From: Chloroflexota bacterium
GTDB lineage: Bacteria > Chloroflexota > Anaerolineae > Ardenticatenales > Ardenticatenaceae
Length of the DNA: 7,475 nt
Direction: 5' to 3'
Assembly (NCBI GenBank): GCA_003520455.1
Contig: DOUV01000884.1
Location: forward strand, 1 to 7,475
Positions 6,449 through 7,475 of the stretch are shown here, in pieces (positions within the stretch are counted from its first letter, which is position 1; each line of letters starts with the position of its first letter). A program made the position numbers and the translations under genes. The notes beneath the pieces are model-generated. The model was given only the letters and a program-made list of their open reading frames with translations, ran no database searches and was not told where the DNA came from.

Positions 6449-6985
6449 TTAGGACTGGATGCCGACCAGTTTGAAGAAGATCTTGGTGAGAAAGCGCAAC
6501 AATTGCTGGGACCCGGAGAGATGCGGCAGGCGGCTGAGGGCGCGATCGTAGGAGAGGAGTGCTTCGAGGAAGGCACGGCGCTGGAGTTGCAGGCGCGCCA
6601 GGTAGCGGAGGGTATCAGCCTCGAGCTCAAGCTGCCCGGCCTGCATGAACAGGTCTGCGGCCTGGGTGAGATAGCCTTCCGCGTGCATGGACTGCCCACG
6701 GTGCACGAGGAGAGTCGCCAGGTTACCCATCACTTTGGCCTGGCCATCAATCGCCCCGGCTTTGGCAAAGAGCGCCATCGCCTCCTGGTAGGCCATCTCG
6801 GCGTCATAGAGATTCCCCATGCGTTGGTGGGCGACTCCCAGGTTTGTGAGGGCCTCGGCTTCAGCGTAGGTATCGCCGATGCTCGCCCAGGCGGCACGGG
6901 CCTCAGTGAAGGCAGCGATAGCGGTGGCGTAATCACCGTGCTGATAGGCGTCGAGGCCGGCGCCCTGCTCTCTCACACGCTCCAT
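6449..6985 (-). CDS. Small TPR-repeat protein
   Basis: The 178-residue protein is almost entirely four tetratricopeptide-type repeats with an exact 40-residue period. Equivalent positions are Gly17, Gly57, Gly97 and Arg137 at the helix turn, and NLG (48-50), NLA (88-90) and YLA (128-130) in the first helix of repeats 2-4. The 40-residue period, rather than 34, resembles the longer TPR_12/kinesin-light-chain-like type. The C-terminus (LLRFLTKIFFKLVGIQS) is basic and hydrophobic and could dock on a partner or a membrane. There is no signal peptide and no catalytic domain, so a cytoplasmic scaffold or adaptor is likely; its partner cannot be told from the neighbours. I chose the ATG at 6985 because GAGGG lies roughly ten bases upstream and the repeats begin at once. 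An in-frame ATG at 7054 would add 23 residues. A TGGCATACT extended -10-like site lies at 7032-7024 on the - strand. Confidence 0.82.
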   Translation of the reverse strand: MERVREQGAGLDAYQHGDYATAIAAFTEARAAWASIGDTYAEAEALTNLGVAHQRMGNLYDAEMAYQEAMALFAKAGAIDGQAKVMGNLATLLVHRGQSMHAEGYLTQAADLFMQAGQLELEADTLRYLARLQLQRRAFLEALLSYDRALSRLPHLSGSQQLLRFLTKIFFKLVGIQS

Positions 6986-7303
6986 GGGTTTCTTCCCTCG
7001 CACTCCGATCACGGGCACACTGGAGTATGCCATATCGAGACGGCGATCTGCCATAGGCCAATGGCTCTAATGCTCGTCAGGGGCGGAACGGCAGGGTGGC
7101 ACGGGCATCCCAGTGCGGCAGGGCCAGCGTCAATGGGTCCTGACCCTCTGAGAAGCACCAGTAGTGAAGGGCAGCAACCACAGGCCTTCTCTAAAGACAA
7201 TCTCTGCCATAACGCCGGGCCGCCAGACGTGAGGTGGCCTGGGGCCAACCGTAAATGTGCCAGGAACGCAAAGGTCGAAGGAGGTCCTCTTCGCGTCACC
7301 ACA

Positions 7304-7330
7304 GGTTCGTAGTGCGCTTCAGCGCGCCCC
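7304..7330 (-). repeat. Small hairpin with flanking ACTACGAACC, possible dispersed repeat unit
   Basis: On the - strand, GCGC-TGAA-GCGC (7325-7314; extendable to 6 bp with one wobble) is followed directly by ACTACGAACC (7313-7304). A short GC hairpin with a fixed unpaired tail in an otherwise gene-free stretch looks like a repeated intergenic element, but only one copy is visible here. Confidence 0.25.
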
Positions 7331-7378
7331 TCCAAAGCAGCTTCCCAACCGCAAGGCTGATGGGCACAATGCGGCTCT

Positions 7379-7413
7379 TTTGAGGGCGGGGCGGCTCGCA
7401 GAAAGCCCTCAAA
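7379..7413. repeat. 9-bp inverted repeat
   Basis: TTTGAGGGC (7379-7387) and GCCCTCAAA (7405-7413) are perfect complements around a 17-base GC-rich loop. A second small inverted repeat, CGGGC-GTCTG-GCCCG (7419-7433), follows at once. Neither has a T tract on the + strand. They could form part of a terminator region, an operator or a repeat element. Confidence 0.4.
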
Positions 7414-7475
7414 GATTTCGGGCGTCTGGCCCGCTTCAAGGTCTCGCCAGAGTCCTAGAGAGCCGGTCAAGAAAT

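Larger units (their letters stand above)
6986..7475. other. About 490 bases without a convincing gene
   Basis: The longest frame here, on the - strand at 7009-7470, has mixed codon use including TTA, CTA and AGA, unlike its neighbours. It has many Pro, Cys and Leu residues, matches no family I know, and runs over the likely TPR start. The other - strand frames hold short protein-like stretches broken by stops. The region may be a decayed gene, an intergenic repeat, or the edge of a gene beyond the window. Its hairpins are listed separately. Confidence 0.45.

Noticed and set aside
6242..7312. Long + strand open frame of 356 codons
   Set aside because: It is antisense to the TPR gene, crosses the strong hairpin at 6281-6322, and has a composition that matches no protein family. 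The - strand frame shows clear periodic TPR repeats.
7009..7470. - strand open frame of 153 codons near the right edge
   Set aside because: Its codon use is unlike the neighbours, it shows no family resemblance, and it overlaps the TPR start region. I keep only the possibility of a decayed gene.

Overview
This GC-rich window (roughly two-thirds G+C by eye) reads as chromosomal bacterial DNA. A member of the Chloroflexota, perhaps a Thermomicrobia/Sphaerobacter-like lineage, is the best guess. That rests on the secreted protein at 2540-3856, which combines a Thr/Pro-rich linker with a 'FYLPLV' segment of the kind often seen in Chloroflexota exported proteins, and on general composition. It is an inference, not a proof.

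Region 1 (2-2510, + strand) is a compact shikimate-pathway operon: the 3' end of aroC (chorismate synthase), a fused aroK-aroB gene (shikimate kinase joined to 3-dehydroquinate synthase) and aroQ (type II 3-dehydroquinate dehydratase). Together these cover DAHP to 3-dehydroquinate (AroB), dehydration to 3-dehydroshikimate (AroQ), shikimate phosphorylation (AroK) and the final step to chorismate (AroC). The genes look translationally coupled. The aroQ Shine-Dalgarno site lies inside the last codons of aroKB, and a 36-codon open frame bridges aroC and aroKB through an ATGA overlap at each end.

Region 2 (2540-3856, - strand) is a secreted protein with the landmarks of a clan GH-A glycoside hydrolase. 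It converges on aroQ across a hairpin. It is divergent from the next gene across a 319-bp spacer that holds a strong sigma-70-type promoter for the EF-G-like gene and a weaker candidate promoter that would make the secreted-protein mRNA leaderless.

Region 3 (4176-6239, + strand) is an EF-G-like translational GTPase of the EF-G-2 type, standing alone rather than in a str operon. The His that follows the DTPG motif in canonical EF-G is Tyr here. It has a potentially structured leader of about 140 nt, and two tandem hairpins follow its stop codon.

Region 4 (6449-6985, - strand) is a small protein of four TPR-type repeats with an exact 40-residue period. The last part, about 490 bases (6986-7475), holds no convincing gene but contains hairpins that could belong to a dispersed intergenic repeat or a decayed gene. 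I see no tRNA, rRNA, CRISPR array, transposase or phage gene.
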